From Aldehydirespirator sp965219165 (lineage in GTDB: Bacteria > Actinomycetota > Acidimicrobiia > Acidimicrobiales > Aldehydirespiratoraceae): a stretch of DNA of 64,000 bases. The position numbers and the translations under genes were made by a program. Of this stretch, positions 33,732-42,082 are shown piece by piece; position 1 is the first letter of the stretch, and each line of letters starts with the position of its first letter. The stretch lies in contig CBDCMW010000002.1 in NCBI GenBank assembly GCA_965219165.1, positions 1,488,001 to 1,552,000 on the forward strand, written 5' to 3'. The notes beneath the pieces are model-generated. The model made no database searches. It saw nothing but the letters and a program-made list of their open reading frames with translations, and was not told where the DNA came from.

Positions 33732-34019
33732 CTACTCGTCGAACTCCTCGGGCATTAGCACGAACTCGGGGCAGATCATCGAGGCGTTCTTGGTTCGCAC
33801 CGCGCCGGACTCCAGCATGGTGAAGCCCGCGCACATCCACATCACCAGCGCGCCCCAGACCAGGAAGGCGAAGGTGTTGAGGATGAACTGGGTCTCTTCG
33901 CTGACGCCGACCGGTGCGTGCTCCTCGGCCAGCGCGACGGTTGGAAGGGCCAGTAAGAACGCAAGTGACAAGAACGCGATCCCGGCCGCTCTCAGGGCGC
34001 GCCTACGGTCAAGAGCCAT
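33732..34019 (-). pseudogene. Internally deleted ammonium transporter gene (amt remnant)
   Basis: A 95-aa product. The signal peptide, first membrane segment and VGVSEETQFILNTFAFLVWG through SVRTKNASMIC-like sequence match the AmtB encoded at 44377-45771. It then jumps, in frame, straight to the last residues PEFVLMPEEFDE, matching AmtB's end PEFVLMPDDFDD. About 1.1 kb of the transporter core is missing (junction near 33770). It cannot conduct ammonium. The reading frame is intact and DNA identity to amtB is high in the kept parts, so it is either a recent deletion or a retained short membrane peptide. Confidence 0.82.
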
Positions 34020-34123
34020 TGGGGCCCCCTTGAATCGAGGGGTAAGCGGAACTGAAGCGACCGTAGCATCCGGCAGGGACAGCCGGTAGCCGGTCACCGG
34101 GCGCCAGCATCCCGGAGGGCTGC

Positions 34124-35233
34124 TCAGGGGGCGGGATCCTTCGCAGCGTGCGGGTGCAGAGGCGCGTAGAAGTCCCGGTTGGGGGCCAGCAGGTCGAAAA
34201 CCGTCTTGTCGCAGGCAGGAAGCGCGGCATCCGACACCCCCAGCGGTGTCACCCGCTCGCCCCAGCGCGTCACCGTGGACCCCCAGGTGACGCCTCCTCC
34301 GAAGGCAGTCTGCACGACGATGGAGCCCGGTTGGATCAACCCGGCCTCCAGGGCGTCGGTAAGCGCCATGGGCACAGACGCCGCCGCGGAGTTGCCGTGG
34401 GTGGCGATGTTGAGCATCACCCGGTCGGGCGCTATCTGAAGGCGGCGGACCGCGGCGGAGATGATCCGCTCGTTGGCCTGATGGGGGACCACCGCATCGA
34501 CGTCCGCGAGGCTGAGCCCGGCGCGGTCCAGCGCCCGGCGCACCGACCCCTCGATGCCGCGGACCGCGATCTTGAACACGGTCTGGCCGTCGAAATTCAG
34601 GCGGTGCGCGAAGGGGTCGCGGAACTGGCTCAACGGGCCGCGGGTCCCCAGCGTCGGGAACACCATGGTGTGACCGGCCGCGCCGTCTGCGCCCAGATCG
34701 GCGCTCAGCACCCCGTCACCGGCGTCCGACGGCTCCAGCACCGCCGCGCCTGCGCCGTCTCCGAACAGGATGCACGTGTCCCGGTCCCAGTAGTCCATCA
34801 CCCAGTGCAGCTTTTCGGCCCCCACGAGCAGCACCCGCTCGGCCGTGCCCCCCGCGATCATCGACGAGGCCGTGGCCGTGCCGTAGATCCAGCCGCTGCA
34901 CGCCGCGTTGAGGTCGAAGGCCGCCGCGTTGGCCGCCCCCAGACGCTCCTGCAGCACGCACGCATTGCTGGGGCATGTGATCTCGGGGGTGACGGTGGCC
35001 ATGATCAGCATGTCGATGTCGGTGGCCTCCAGGCCGGCCGCGGCCAGCGCCTGGCGGGCTGCCACCTCGGCGAGGTCGGTGGTCTCCACGTGGGAGATGC
35101 CGCGCTCGCGGATGCCGGTGCGCGCCACGATCCAGTCGTCGTCGGTGTCGACGAGTTGTTCCAGGTCGGCGTTGGTGAGCTTCACCGGGGGCACGCACTT
35201 GCCCCAGCCCGTGAACGTCGCCCGCACCTCCAC
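34124..35233 (-). CDS. fabH: 3-oxoacyl-ACP synthase III (FabH)
   Basis: Condenses an acyl-CoA with malonyl-ACP to start fatty acid synthesis, or makes a related acyl product. The Cys-His-Asn triad is visible in LNAACSGWIYG, VVPHQANERI and IATHGNSAAASV. The typical DDDWIVARTGIRERGI near the N-terminus and VQTAFGGGVTWGS at the end agree. GTG 35233 chosen (35227 also possible). 369 aa with a ~25-residue C-terminal extension. No other fab genes are adjacent, so a specialised acyl primer is possible. It follows the M20 amidohydrolase gene by 11 bases on the same strand. Confidence 0.92.
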   Translation of the reverse strand: MEVRATFTGWGKCVPPVKLTNADLEQLVDTDDDWIVARTGIRERGISHVETTDLAEVAARQALAAAGLEATDIDMLIMATVTPEITCPSNACVLQERLGAANAAAFDLNAACSGWIYGTATASSMIAGGTAERVLLVGAEKLHWVMDYWDRDTCILFGDGAGAAVLEPSDAGDGVLSADLGADGAAGHTMVFPTLGTRGPLSQFRDPFAHRLNFDGQTVFKIAVRGIEGSVRRALDRAGLSLADVDAVVPHQANERIISAAVRRLQIAPDRVMLNIATHGNSAAASVPMALTDALEAGLIQPGSIVVQTAFGGGVTWGSTVTRWGERVTPLGVSDAALPACDKTVFDLLAPNRDFYAPLHPHAAKDPAP

Positions 35234-35244
35234 GGCTTGCGCCC

Positions 35245-36501
35245 TCAGCGCCGCTCGGTGGCCAGGGCCACCACTGTGTTGAGCAGGACGTTGGCTCCTG
35301 CCGCGAGGTCGTCGGGCTCGGTGTGTTCGGCCGGATTGTGGCTGATGCCCTTCACGCTGGGGACGAACACCATGCCGGCCGGGCACACCTCGGCCATGAT
35401 CTGCGCATCGTGGCCCGCTCCCGACGGCATCCTTCGCACCGACAGGCCCAGCGACGAGGCGGTGGACTCGACCAAGTCAACGACCCTGGGATCGAACACG
35501 ACGGGCTCGAAGCGGGCCACCCACTTGGTGTCGATGTCGACTGCCTCGGATTCGGCGATCCGCTTCACCTCGGCCAGCAGGCGCCGCTCGGCCGACTGCA
35601 GATCGTCGTCGTCGGTGTTGCGCAGGTCGACGATGAGCCTCGCTCTCGCGGCCACCACGTTCACGAGGTCGGGGTGCAGCCGCAGGGCACCCACCGTCCC
35701 CACCTGGCTGCCGCCCATCTCGGTGGCGATGCGCCGCACCGCCACCACCAGCTCGCCCGCGGCCAGCCCCGCGTCCCGGCGCATGCTCATCGGGGTGGTG
35801 CCCGCGTGGTTCGACTGGCCCGTGATGTTCACCTCGGTCCAGGAGATCCCCTGGACGCCGGTGACTGCGCCGATGCGCATGCCGTCCCTCTCCAGCACCG
35901 GTCCCTGCTCGATGTGGAGCTCCACGAAGGCGTAGGGAGCCGGTCCGGGACACGGCATGGGTCCCCGGTAGCCGATGCGGTCCAGCTCGTCGCCCACCGT
36001 CGCCCCGTCGGCGTCGGTGGCCGACATGGCCTCCTCGACCGTTAGCCCGCCCGTATAGCAGAGGCTGCCCATCATGTCGGGCGGGAAGCGAGAGCCTTCC
36101 TCGTTGGTGAAGAACGCCGCGGCGAGGGGCCGCTCGAGCTCGACGCCCCGCTCGATCATCGTCTCGATCACCTCCAGCGCGGTCAGCACGCCGAGGTTGC
36201 CGTCGTACTTGCCGCCGGTGGCAACCGTGTCGATGTGGGACCCCATCATCACCGGCGGGCCGCCGCCCATGTCGGGCTGGACGGCCACGACGTTCCCGAT
36301 GGTGTCGATGCTCACTTCGAGGCCGAGGTCGCGCATCCAGGTGACCACCAGATCGCGGCCCTCCTTGTCCGCGTCGGTGAGAGCCAGCCGGTTGTTGCCC
36401 CCTCCGGGGATCGGGCCTATCTCGGCCAGGTCCCACAGCCGCTGGAGCAGGCGCTCGCCGTTGATCTCCAGATGCGTCCGATCGGCGGCAGGCCCGGCCA
36501 T
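35245..36501 (-). CDS. M20-family amidohydrolase (N-carbamoyl-amino-acid hydrolase / allantoate amidohydrolase type)
   Basis: A 418-aa zinc-dependent hydrolase of the hydantoinase/carbamoylase group, which cleaves N-carbamoyl amino acids, allantoate or ureidoglycolate. MMGSHIDTVATGGKYDG, FTNEEGSRFPPDMMGS (catalytic Glu), FVELHIEQGPVLE and the late SHNPAEHTEPDD hold the metal ligands. SNHAGTTPMSMRRDAG is the dimerisation-domain signature. The exact substrate is ambiguous from sequence. No hydantoinase, allantoinase or uricase gene is nearby. ATG 36501. Confidence 0.87.
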   Translation of the reverse strand: MAGPAADRTHLEINGERLLQRLWDLAEIGPIPGGGNNRLALTDADKEGRDLVVTWMRDLGLEVSIDTIGNVVAVQPDMGGGPPVMMGSHIDTVATGGKYDGNLGVLTALEVIETMIERGVELERPLAAAFFTNEEGSRFPPDMMGSLCYTGGLTVEEAMSATDADGATVGDELDRIGYRGPMPCPGPAPYAFVELHIEQGPVLERDGMRIGAVTGVQGISWTEVNITGQSNHAGTTPMSMRRDAGLAAGELVVAVRRIATEMGGSQVGTVGALRLHPDLVNVVAARARLIVDLRNTDDDDLQSAERRLLAEVKRIAESEAVDIDTKWVARFEPVVFDPRVVDLVESTASSLGLSVRRMPSGAGHDAQIMAEVCPAGMVFVPSVKGISHNPAEHTEPDDLAAGANVLLNTVVALATERR

Positions 36502-36645
36502 GGCCGGCGAGGCTAGCCGAGGGTGGGGATTCAGGGACTCACTGCGGGGCGCTACCCGGACAGGAACTCGATGATCGCAGCCAGCGACTCGTCCGGCTGC
36601 TCAATGTAGTGCCCGTGGCCGCTGCCCTCGAACACCACAGCCGCC

Positions 36646-36651
36646 TATATT
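36646..36651 (+). promoter_or_regulatory. -10 element of the tlyA leader (TATATT)
   Basis: TATATT is the best -10 match in the window and lies 7 bases before the GTG of the small leader ORF at 36659. Confidence 0.45.
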
Positions 36652-36658
36652 GGCCGCC

Positions 36659-36769
36659 GTGCCGCTGGGTGCCTTGCCGCTGGATGCCTTACCGCTGGAT
36701 GGCCTGCCGCTGGATGCCTTGCCGCTGGATGCCGTCGTGGACGTGCCGGGGTTGAGCCCGCCGCTGTGA
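36659..36769 (+). CDS. Putative 36-aa leader peptide with PLDAL repeats, coupled to tlyA
   Basis: A short frame starting at a GTG 7 bases after a TATATT hexamer. It reads VPLGA, then LPLDA/LPLDG units five times (a 15-bp repeat), then VVDVPGLSPPL. Its TGA (36767-36769) shares a base with the tlyA ATG at 36769, so translation of the two would be coupled. Whether the peptide is made or only its translation matters is unknown. It could also be just an untranslated repeat; confidence is low. Confidence 0.35.
   Translation: MPLGALPLDALPLDGLPLDALPLDAVVDVPGLSPPL
36662..36736. repeat. 15-bp tandem repeat x5 upstream of tlyA
   Basis: Five consecutive 15-base units resembling CCGCTGGATGCCTTG at 36662, 36677, 36692, 36707 and 36722, with one or two substitutions each. 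All keep frame with the leader ORF. Confidence 0.9.
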
Positions 36770-37581
36770 TGCCCAGGCGCCGCCGGCTCGACACGGAGAT
36801 GGTGCGCCGCGGCATGGCCGGGAGCCGCAGCGAGGCCCGCAGGCTCATCGAGAGTCGGCGGGTGACGGTGGGCGGATCGGTGGCGACCAAGGCGGCGCGC
36901 CTGGTCGACCCGGGAGAGGCTGTCGTCGTGGCGGGCGACCCGCCTCGCTACGTGTCGCGGGGCGGGCACAAGCTCGAAGCCGCGCTGGCGGGCTTCGGCA
37001 TCGCGGCGGCCGGGTGCCGGGCCATCGACGTTGGCGCGTCGACCGGCGGGTTCACCGACTGCCTGTTGCAGCACGGCGCGGTGGGGGTGGCCGCCATCGA
37101 TGTGGGCCGCAACCAGCTTCACGAACGTCTTCGGGCCGACCCGCGGGTGGCGTCGCTCGAACGCACCGATGTGCGCGGCGTCGAGGTGGCCGCCATCGGC
37201 GGACCGGCCCCGCTCGTCGTGGCCGACGTCTCGTTCATCTCGCTGCGTCTGATCGCGGCCGATCTCCGCCGGCTGGCGACCGCCGACGTCGTCGTGTTGG
37301 TGAAGCCTCAGTTCGAAGCGGGCCGCGTCGAAGCTGACCGTGGCCGCGGCGTGATCCGCGACCCGGAAGTGTGGCGGCGGGCGCTGATCGGAGTGTGTCG
37401 CGCCATTGTGGGTGCCGGAGCGGCCATCATGGGGGTCATGGTCTCGCCTCTGACCGGTGCCGAGGGCAATGTGGAGTTCCTGCTGCATGCCGATGTGCGC
37501 CGTGACGCCGACGGCCTGGCCGACGCGGACGGCGCCGTTGATCGAGCTGTGGCCGAGGCGGTTCGGGCTGGGGGGGTCTGA
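36769..37581 (+). CDS. tlyA: TlyA family rRNA (cytidine-2'-O)-methyltransferase
   Basis: S4-domain plus Rossmann methyltransferase; in mycobacteria TlyA methylates 16S and 23S rRNA and gives capreomycin sensitivity. PRRRRLDTEMVRRGMAGSRSEARRLIESRRVTVGG is the S4 RNA-binding part (residues 2-37). Motif I is IDVGASTGGFTDCLLQHGA, and VVLVKPQFEAG is the typical catalytic-region strand. 270 aa from ATG 36769. It overlaps the repeat-bearing leader ORF and is five bases upstream of nadK, the usual actinobacterial order tlyA-nadK-recN. Confidence 0.94.
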   Translation: MPRRRRLDTEMVRRGMAGSRSEARRLIESRRVTVGGSVATKAARLVDPGEAVVVAGDPPRYVSRGGHKLEAALAGFGIAAAGCRAIDVGASTGGFTDCLLQHGAVGVAAIDVGRNQLHERLRADPRVASLERTDVRGVEVAAIGGPAPLVVADVSFISLRLIAADLRRLATADVVVLVKPQFEAGRVEADRGRGVIRDPEVWRRALIGVCRAIVGAGAAIMGVMVSPLTGAEGNVEFLLHADVRRDADGLADADGAVDRAVAEAVRAGGV

Positions 37582-37586
37582 GATCG

Positions 37587-38453
37587 ATGGCGGTCATCGG
37601 TTTGATCGTGCACCAGGGCAGGCCTGAGGCCGCTGCCGCGGCCCGCGACCTGTCGTTGTGGCTCTGCGGCGAGGGCCATCAGGTCCGCATGCCGCCCGAG
37701 GAGGCGGCTGCGGCGTCGTGCCCCGACCTGGAGGCCGATCCGGCACGTTTCGCGGAGAGCCTGGACGCGGTGGTGACCCTCGGCGGGGACGGATCGATCC
37801 TGCGTGCGGTCGAGCTGGTCGGCGAGTCGGGCGTGCCCATCCTCGGGGTCAACTACGGCCGGATGGGCTACCTCACGGAGGTTGCGCCCGCTGACGCCCA
37901 TTCTGCCATCGACCGGGTGCTGGCCGGCGATCACGGCGTCGAGGAGCGGATGCTGCTCACAGTGGAGTTCGACGCCCCGGCTGGCGGTGACGGACCGGGC
38001 CGGCAACGGCGCGTGGCTTTGAACGAAGCGGTCGTGGAGCGGCCCGCGGCCTCCTATGCCCTGCGCCTGGGGGTGTCGTTCAATGGCGAGCAGTTCACCA
38101 CCTACGCGGCCGACGGGCTCATCGTGTCCACCCCTACGGGTTCCACCGCTTACGCCTTGTCCGCCCGGGGGCCCGTGATCGATCCGACTCATCGGGCCCT
38201 GCTGCTGACACCGGTCTCCCCGCACATGCTGTTCGACCGCTCCATGGTGGTGGCGGCCGACACCAGGGTGCAGCTCGAGGTCCTCTCGGACCGCGGTGCC
38301 GTGTTGTCGGTGGACGGCCGCCGGCTGGCAGAGCTGCACCATCACGATGTCGTGGTGTGTTCCGCGTCGTCCCATCCGGCTCGTCTGGTTACCTTCGGAA
38401 CCCGCAGGTTCCATCAGGTGCTCAAGACGAAGTTCGGGCTCAATGACCGCTGA
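37587..38453 (+). CDS. nadK: NAD kinase
   Basis: Phosphorylates NAD to NADP. The kinase motif GGDGS is at residues 66-70. The substrate motif ALNEAVVER and the core TTYAADGLIVSTPTGSTAYALSARGP are intact. 288 aa, ATG start, five bases after tlyA, so co-transcribed. The recN gene follows after a ~65-base gap that carries a partial copy of the recN start. Confidence 0.96.
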   Translation: MAVIGLIVHQGRPEAAAAARDLSLWLCGEGHQVRMPPEEAAAASCPDLEADPARFAESLDAVVTLGGDGSILRAVELVGESGVPILGVNYGRMGYLTEVAPADAHSAIDRVLAGDHGVEERMLLTVEFDAPAGGDGPGRQRRVALNEAVVERPAASYALRLGVSFNGEQFTTYAADGLIVSTPTGSTAYALSARGPVIDPTHRALLLTPVSPHMLFDRSMVVAADTRVQLEVLSDRGAVLSVDGRRLAELHHHDVVVCSASSHPARLVTFGTRRFHQVLKTKFGLNDR

Positions 38454-38469
38454 CACCAGCCGCCCCCGG

Positions 38470-38551
38470 GGGTGCCGGTGCTGACTGAGTTGCGGCTCGC
38501 GGCCTCTGGGGGGTGCCCGTGCTGACTGAGCTGGTCGTGCGCGACCTCGGC
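38470..38551. repeat. 41-bp tandem duplication of the recN start region
   Basis: The block GGGTGCCGGTGCTGACTGAG (38470-38489) recurs with one change at 38511-38530, where it is the real recN start. The following ~20 bases are more weakly alike. The first copy reads VPVLTEL and then runs into a stop. Confidence 0.75.
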
Positions 38552-40105
38552 GTGATCGACGAGCTGTCGCTTGTCGCCGGCGGCGGCATGACTGTTGTCA
38601 CCGGCGAGACCGGGGCGGGCAAGACGCTCGTGGTCGGTGCCATCGACCTGCTCACCGGTGGCCGCGCCGGCGCGGCACTGGTGCGGCCCGGCGCGCGCCA
38701 GGCCGAGATCGAGGGCCGCTTCGTGGTGGGTGACGACGAGGTGGTGGTACGCCGCGTCATTCCCAGCGACGGCCGGTCCCGGGCCTACATCGACGGCCAC
38801 CTGGCCACCGTCGGTGCCCTCGGCGAGCTGGGCCGCGGGCTGATCGACCTGCATGGCCAGCACGCCCACCAGTCGCTGCTGCACCGCGGCGTCCAGCGGG
38901 CCGCCTTGGACCAGTTCGGATCCATCGACACTGGCAGGCTGGAGAGCTTGATCGACGATCGACGCGCCGTCGATGCCGGTCTCACCGAACTCGGCGGCGA
39001 CGCCCGGGCCCGGTTCCGGGAGATGGACCTGCTGCGCCATCAGCTCGCGGAGCTCGACGGCGCCGCCATCTCCGATCCCGACGAGGACGAGCGTCTCGAC
39101 CAGCACGAGTCGGTACTGGCCGATGCGGCCGCGCACCGCGATGCCGCTGCGCAGGTGGTCGTGCTGCTGGGTACCGACGGTGCGGTGTCGGAGGGGCTGG
39201 GCCGTGCCCAGGCCGCTCTTGCCGGCAGGGAGCCGTTCGTCGAGCTTGTAGGACGCATCGCGGATGTGTCCGCCGAGATCTCAGACATCGCGGCCGAAGC
39301 TCGGGCCCGCTCGGAGGCGATCGAGGATGATCCCGCCGCCCTTGCCGCGTTGCGCGAGCGCCGTCAGCTCCTGGCCGGCCTGCGGCGCAAGTACGGCTCG
39401 ACGCTGGGGGAGGTGCTGGACTTCGGCTCTGAGGCTGCGGAGCGTCTCACAGAGTTGGAGGCGCACGAGGAGCGGGCCGCTTCGTTGGAGCGGCGCAGGT
39501 CCGAGGTGTCGGAGCGCCTGGCGTCGGAACGGGCTCGCGTGCTGATCGAGCGATGCGCGGCCGCGCCCCGGCTGGCCGCCGCGGTCGAGTTGCACCTGGC
39601 GGAGCTGGCCATGCCCGGTGCTCGTCTGGCTGTCGCCGTCGACGGTGATGCCGGCGAGCGGGTCTCGTTCCGGCTGGCCGCCAACCCAGGCCACGAGCCC
39701 CTGCCCCTGAACCGGGTGGCCAGTGGCGGCGAGTTGGCCCGCACCATGCTCGCGCTGAGGCTGGTGCTCACCGCCGGACCCCCGACGCTGGTCTTCGACG
39801 AGGTCGACGCGGGCATCGGCGGAACCGCCGCCCAAGCTGTCGGGCGCAGTCTGGCCGAGCTGACCGGCGCCCATCAGGTGATCGTCGTGACCCATCTCCC
39901 GCAGGTGGCGGCCCACGCCGATCATCATCTCGTGCTGGAGAAGTCCGAGGTCGCCGGGTCTGCGGTGGTGAGGCTGAGAGCCCTGGGCGGACAGGACCGG
40001 CTGGTCGAGCTGTCGAGGATGCTGTCGGGATCGCCGCAGTCGGCGTCAGCGCGCCAGCACGCCGAGGAGCTGCTCTCTGCCGCTGCTTCGCGCCGCCACG
40101 GCTGA
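38519..40105 (+). CDS. recN: DNA repair protein RecN
   Basis: An SMC-like ATPase acting early in double-strand-break repair. Walker A GETGAGKT is at residues 29-36. A long charged coiled-coil region spans roughly 150-350. The C-terminal NRVASGGELARTMLALRL signature and LVFDEVDAGIGG (Walker B) then GAHQVIVVTHLPQVAAHAD complete the ATPase. GTG 38519 has a G-rich site five bases before; GTG 38513 is the alternative. 528 aa. Both ends of the gene carry tandem duplications. Confidence 0.95.
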   Translation: MLTELVVRDLGVIDELSLVAGGGMTVVTGETGAGKTLVVGAIDLLTGGRAGAALVRPGARQAEIEGRFVVGDDEVVVRRVIPSDGRSRAYIDGHLATVGALGELGRGLIDLHGQHAHQSLLHRGVQRAALDQFGSIDTGRLESLIDDRRAVDAGLTELGGDARARFREMDLLRHQLAELDGAAISDPDEDERLDQHESVLADAAAHRDAAAQVVVLLGTDGAVSEGLGRAQAALAGREPFVELVGRIADVSAEISDIAAEARARSEAIEDDPAALAALRERRQLLAGLRRKYGSTLGEVLDFGSEAAERLTELEAHEERAASLERRRSEVSERLASERARVLIERCAAAPRLAAAVELHLAELAMPGARLAVAVDGDAGERVSFRLAANPGHEPLPLNRVASGGELARTMLALRLVLTAGPPTLVFDEVDAGIGGTAAQAVGRSLAELTGAHQVIVVTHLPQVAAHADHHLVLEKSEVAGSAVVRLRALGGQDRLVELSRMLSGSPQSASARQHAEELLSAAASRRHG

Positions 40106-40160
40106 TCCGCGTTCGCTGCTGGCGGCGGCTTCGACGCGCCGCCACGACTGACCCGCTTTC
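40069..40160. repeat. 46-bp tandem duplication of the recN 3' end
   Basis: 40069-40114 and 40115-40160 align over all 46 bases. Each includes CGCGCCGCCACG(G/A)CTGA, so the stop codon is duplicated at 40103 and 40149. The second copy would read LLAAASTRRHD, mirroring the true end LLSAAASRRHG. Confidence 0.9.
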
Positions 40161-40193
40161 AGAGGTGTCCGTCGGGAACCGCCCGACACGGGG

Positions 40194-40199
40194 TAGGGT
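40194..40199 (+). promoter_or_regulatory. -10 element of pyrG (TAGGGT), leaderless
   Basis: TAGGGT lies 9 bases before the pyrG ATG at 40209. Confidence 0.35.
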
Positions 40200-40208
40200 G
40201 AGATCCCG

Positions 40209-41867
40209 ATGACAAAGCACGTCTTCGTCACCGGTGGCGTGGTCAGCGGCCTGGGAAAGGGACTGACCGGGGCATCGCTGGGCCGCTTGCTCAAGGCCCG
40301 GGGCCTGCGAGTGACCATGCTCAAGCTCGACCCCTACTTGAACGTCGACCCGGGCACCATGAACCCGTTCGAGCACGGCGAGGTGTTCGTCACCGACGAC
40401 GGCGGCGAGACCGACCTCGACCTGGGCCACTACGAGCGCTTCATCGATGAGAGCCTGACCCGCGAGTCCAACGGCACGACCGGATCGATCTACTCGGAGG
40501 TGATCGCCGCTGAGCGCCGCGGCGACTATCTCGGTCGCACCGTGCAGGTGATCCCCCATGTCACCGACGAGATCAAGCGCCGTATCGCCCGTCTGGCCAG
40601 CGACGACGTCGATGTCGTGATCACAGAGGTCGGCGGCACAGTAGGTGACATCGAGATCCTCCCCTTCCTCGAGGCCATCCGGCAGTTCCGCCTCGACGTG
40701 GGCCGAGGCAACGTGTGCTACGTGCACGTCACGCTAGTGCCGTTCATCGGGCCCTCCGGCGAGCAGAAGACCAAGCCCACCCAGCATTCTGTGACCGAGT
40801 TGCGCTCGCGGGGAGTGCAGCCCGACGCGATCGTGTGCCGGTGCGAGACCCCTCTCTCCAAGGACCTTGAGCGCAAGATCTCGAATCTGTGCGACGTGTC
40901 GCCGGAGGCGGTGATCACCTGCCCGGACGCTCTCAGCCTCTACGAGATTCCTCTGATCCTGCGGACCGAAGGCCTTGACGAGGTCGTGTGCCGGCAGCTC
41001 GGACTGGACGCCCGGGCAGTGGACATGGCCGAGTGGGAGGCTCTCGTGGGCCGCATCCGTGAGGCTTCGGCACCGGCGCGGATCGGGCTCATCGGCAAGT
41101 ATGTGAGCCTGCCCGACGCCTACCTGTCGGTGATCGAGGCTCTCAACCACGCCGGCATCCACCACGGTGCCGACATCGACATCGAGTGGGTGCAGGCCGA
41201 GGAGGTGGAGGGGCTGCTCGTTGCCGGGCGCCTGCGCGACCTCGACGGCATCGTCATCCCCGGAGGCTTCGGCGAGCGGGGCATCGAGGGCAAGATCGCG
41301 GCCGCGGGCTACGCCCGCGAGAACCTGATCCCGTGCCTCGGCCTGTGCCTCGGCATGCAGGTGATGACCATCGAGTACGCCCGCAACGCCCTGGGGCTCG
41401 CCGGTGCCAACTCCACCGAGTTCGATGCGCTGACGCCGCACCCGGTTATCGACCTCATGGACAGCCAGCGCGGCGTCACCGACTACGGCGGCACCATGCG
41501 CCGGGGCGCGTACGTAGCGCAACTCCTGCCCGGCTCGCAGGTTGCTAGGGCCTATGGCGAGGAGGTGGTGTCGGAGCGGCACCGCCACCGCTACGAGTTC
41601 AATCCCCGCTACCGGAGCCGCTTCGAAACGTCCGACGTGGTGCTGAGCGGCGAGTCGCCCGACGGGAGGCTGGTGGAGTTCATAGAGCTGGACGGCCATC
41701 CCTTCTGGGTGGGCACACAGGCCCATCCGGAGTTCAAGAGCCGGCCCAACCGGCCGGCGCCCCTGTTCAGCGGGCTCGTGGCCGCAGCGCTGTTGCGGGC
41801 CGCGGGCCGCAACCCTCGACTGCCCGACCTGAGCGACTACGCCGCGGAGCCCTCGGCTCCGGCGTGA
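40209..41867 (+). CDS. pyrG: CTP synthase
   Basis: Aminates UTP to CTP using glutamine. The amidoligase part begins KHVFVTGGVVSGLGKGLTGASLGRLL, with the P-loop GLGKGLT, and includes YLNVDPGTMNPFEHGEVFV and EVGGTVGDIE. The glutaminase part has the nucleophile in CLGLCLGMQ and the His-Glu pair in HPEFKSRP. 552 aa, complete. Its TGA overlaps the GTG of the repeat-bearing leader ORF of the Nudix gene (GTGA). Confidence 0.97.
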   Translation: MTKHVFVTGGVVSGLGKGLTGASLGRLLKARGLRVTMLKLDPYLNVDPGTMNPFEHGEVFVTDDGGETDLDLGHYERFIDESLTRESNGTTGSIYSEVIAAERRGDYLGRTVQVIPHVTDEIKRRIARLASDDVDVVITEVGGTVGDIEILPFLEAIRQFRLDVGRGNVCYVHVTLVPFIGPSGEQKTKPTQHSVTELRSRGVQPDAIVCRCETPLSKDLERKISNLCDVSPEAVITCPDALSLYEIPLILRTEGLDEVVCRQLGLDARAVDMAEWEALVGRIREASAPARIGLIGKYVSLPDAYLSVIEALNHAGIHHGADIDIEWVQAEEVEGLLVAGRLRDLDGIVIPGGFGERGIEGKIAAAGYARENLIPCLGLCLGMQVMTIEYARNALGLAGANSTEFDALTPHPVIDLMDSQRGVTDYGGTMRRGAYVAQLLPGSQVARAYGEEVVSERHRHRYEFNPRYRSRFETSDVVLSGESPDGRLVEFIELDGHPFWVGTQAHPEFKSRPNRPAPLFSGLVAAALLRAAGRNPRLPDLSDYAAEPSAPA

Positions 41868-42082
41868 CGTCTGTGTCCGAGGAGCCGGCCGCCGCACAAG
41901 CTTCCGCCGACCGGGCGGGGCTCCTGCAGGCGGTGATGGCTTCCGAAAGGTCGAACCGGGCGGGGCTCCTGCAGGCGGCGATGGCTTCCGGAAGGTCGAA
42001 CCGGGCGGGGCTCCTGCAGGCGGTGATGGCTTCCGCAAGGTCAGCGAGCGCGAGATCCATGCCGGCCGGGTCGTGCGTCTGA
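41864..42082 (+). CDS. Putative 72-aa leader ORF built on a 15-aa repeat, ahead of the Nudix gene
   Basis: Starts at a GTG overlapping the pyrG stop and reads TSVSEEPAAAQA, then the repeat RAGLLQAVMAS three times with NRAGLLQA spacing, and stops at 42082, ten bases inside the Nudix gene. The same 45-bp repeat is open in the Nudix frame too, encoding PGGAPAGGDGFRKVE units that run straight into the FRKVSEREIHAGRVVRL expected at a normal Nudix N-terminus. So this is either a real coupled leader or the disrupted original start of the Nudix gene. Low confidence as a protein. Confidence 0.35.
   Translation: MTSVSEEPAAAQASADRAGLLQAVMASERSNRAGLLQAAMASGRSNRAGLLQAVMASARSASARSMPAGSCV
41911..42042. repeat. 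45-bp tandem repeat x3 between pyrG and the Nudix gene
   Basis: Units 41911-41955, 41956-42000 and 42001-42042 (last cut short) differ at only a few bases. A degenerate partial copy (CTTCCG) precedes them. Two of the frames are free of stop codons across the whole array. Confidence 0.93.

Noticed and set aside
36601..37488. 295-codon minus-strand open frame with KASSG repeats
   Set aside because: It is the antisense of tlyA plus the 15-bp repeats; the repeat peptide is a by-product.
36662..42042. Tandem repeats (15 and 45 bp) considered as CRISPR arrays
   Set aside because: Units abut without spacers, are coding-compatible in length, and there are no cas genes in the window.
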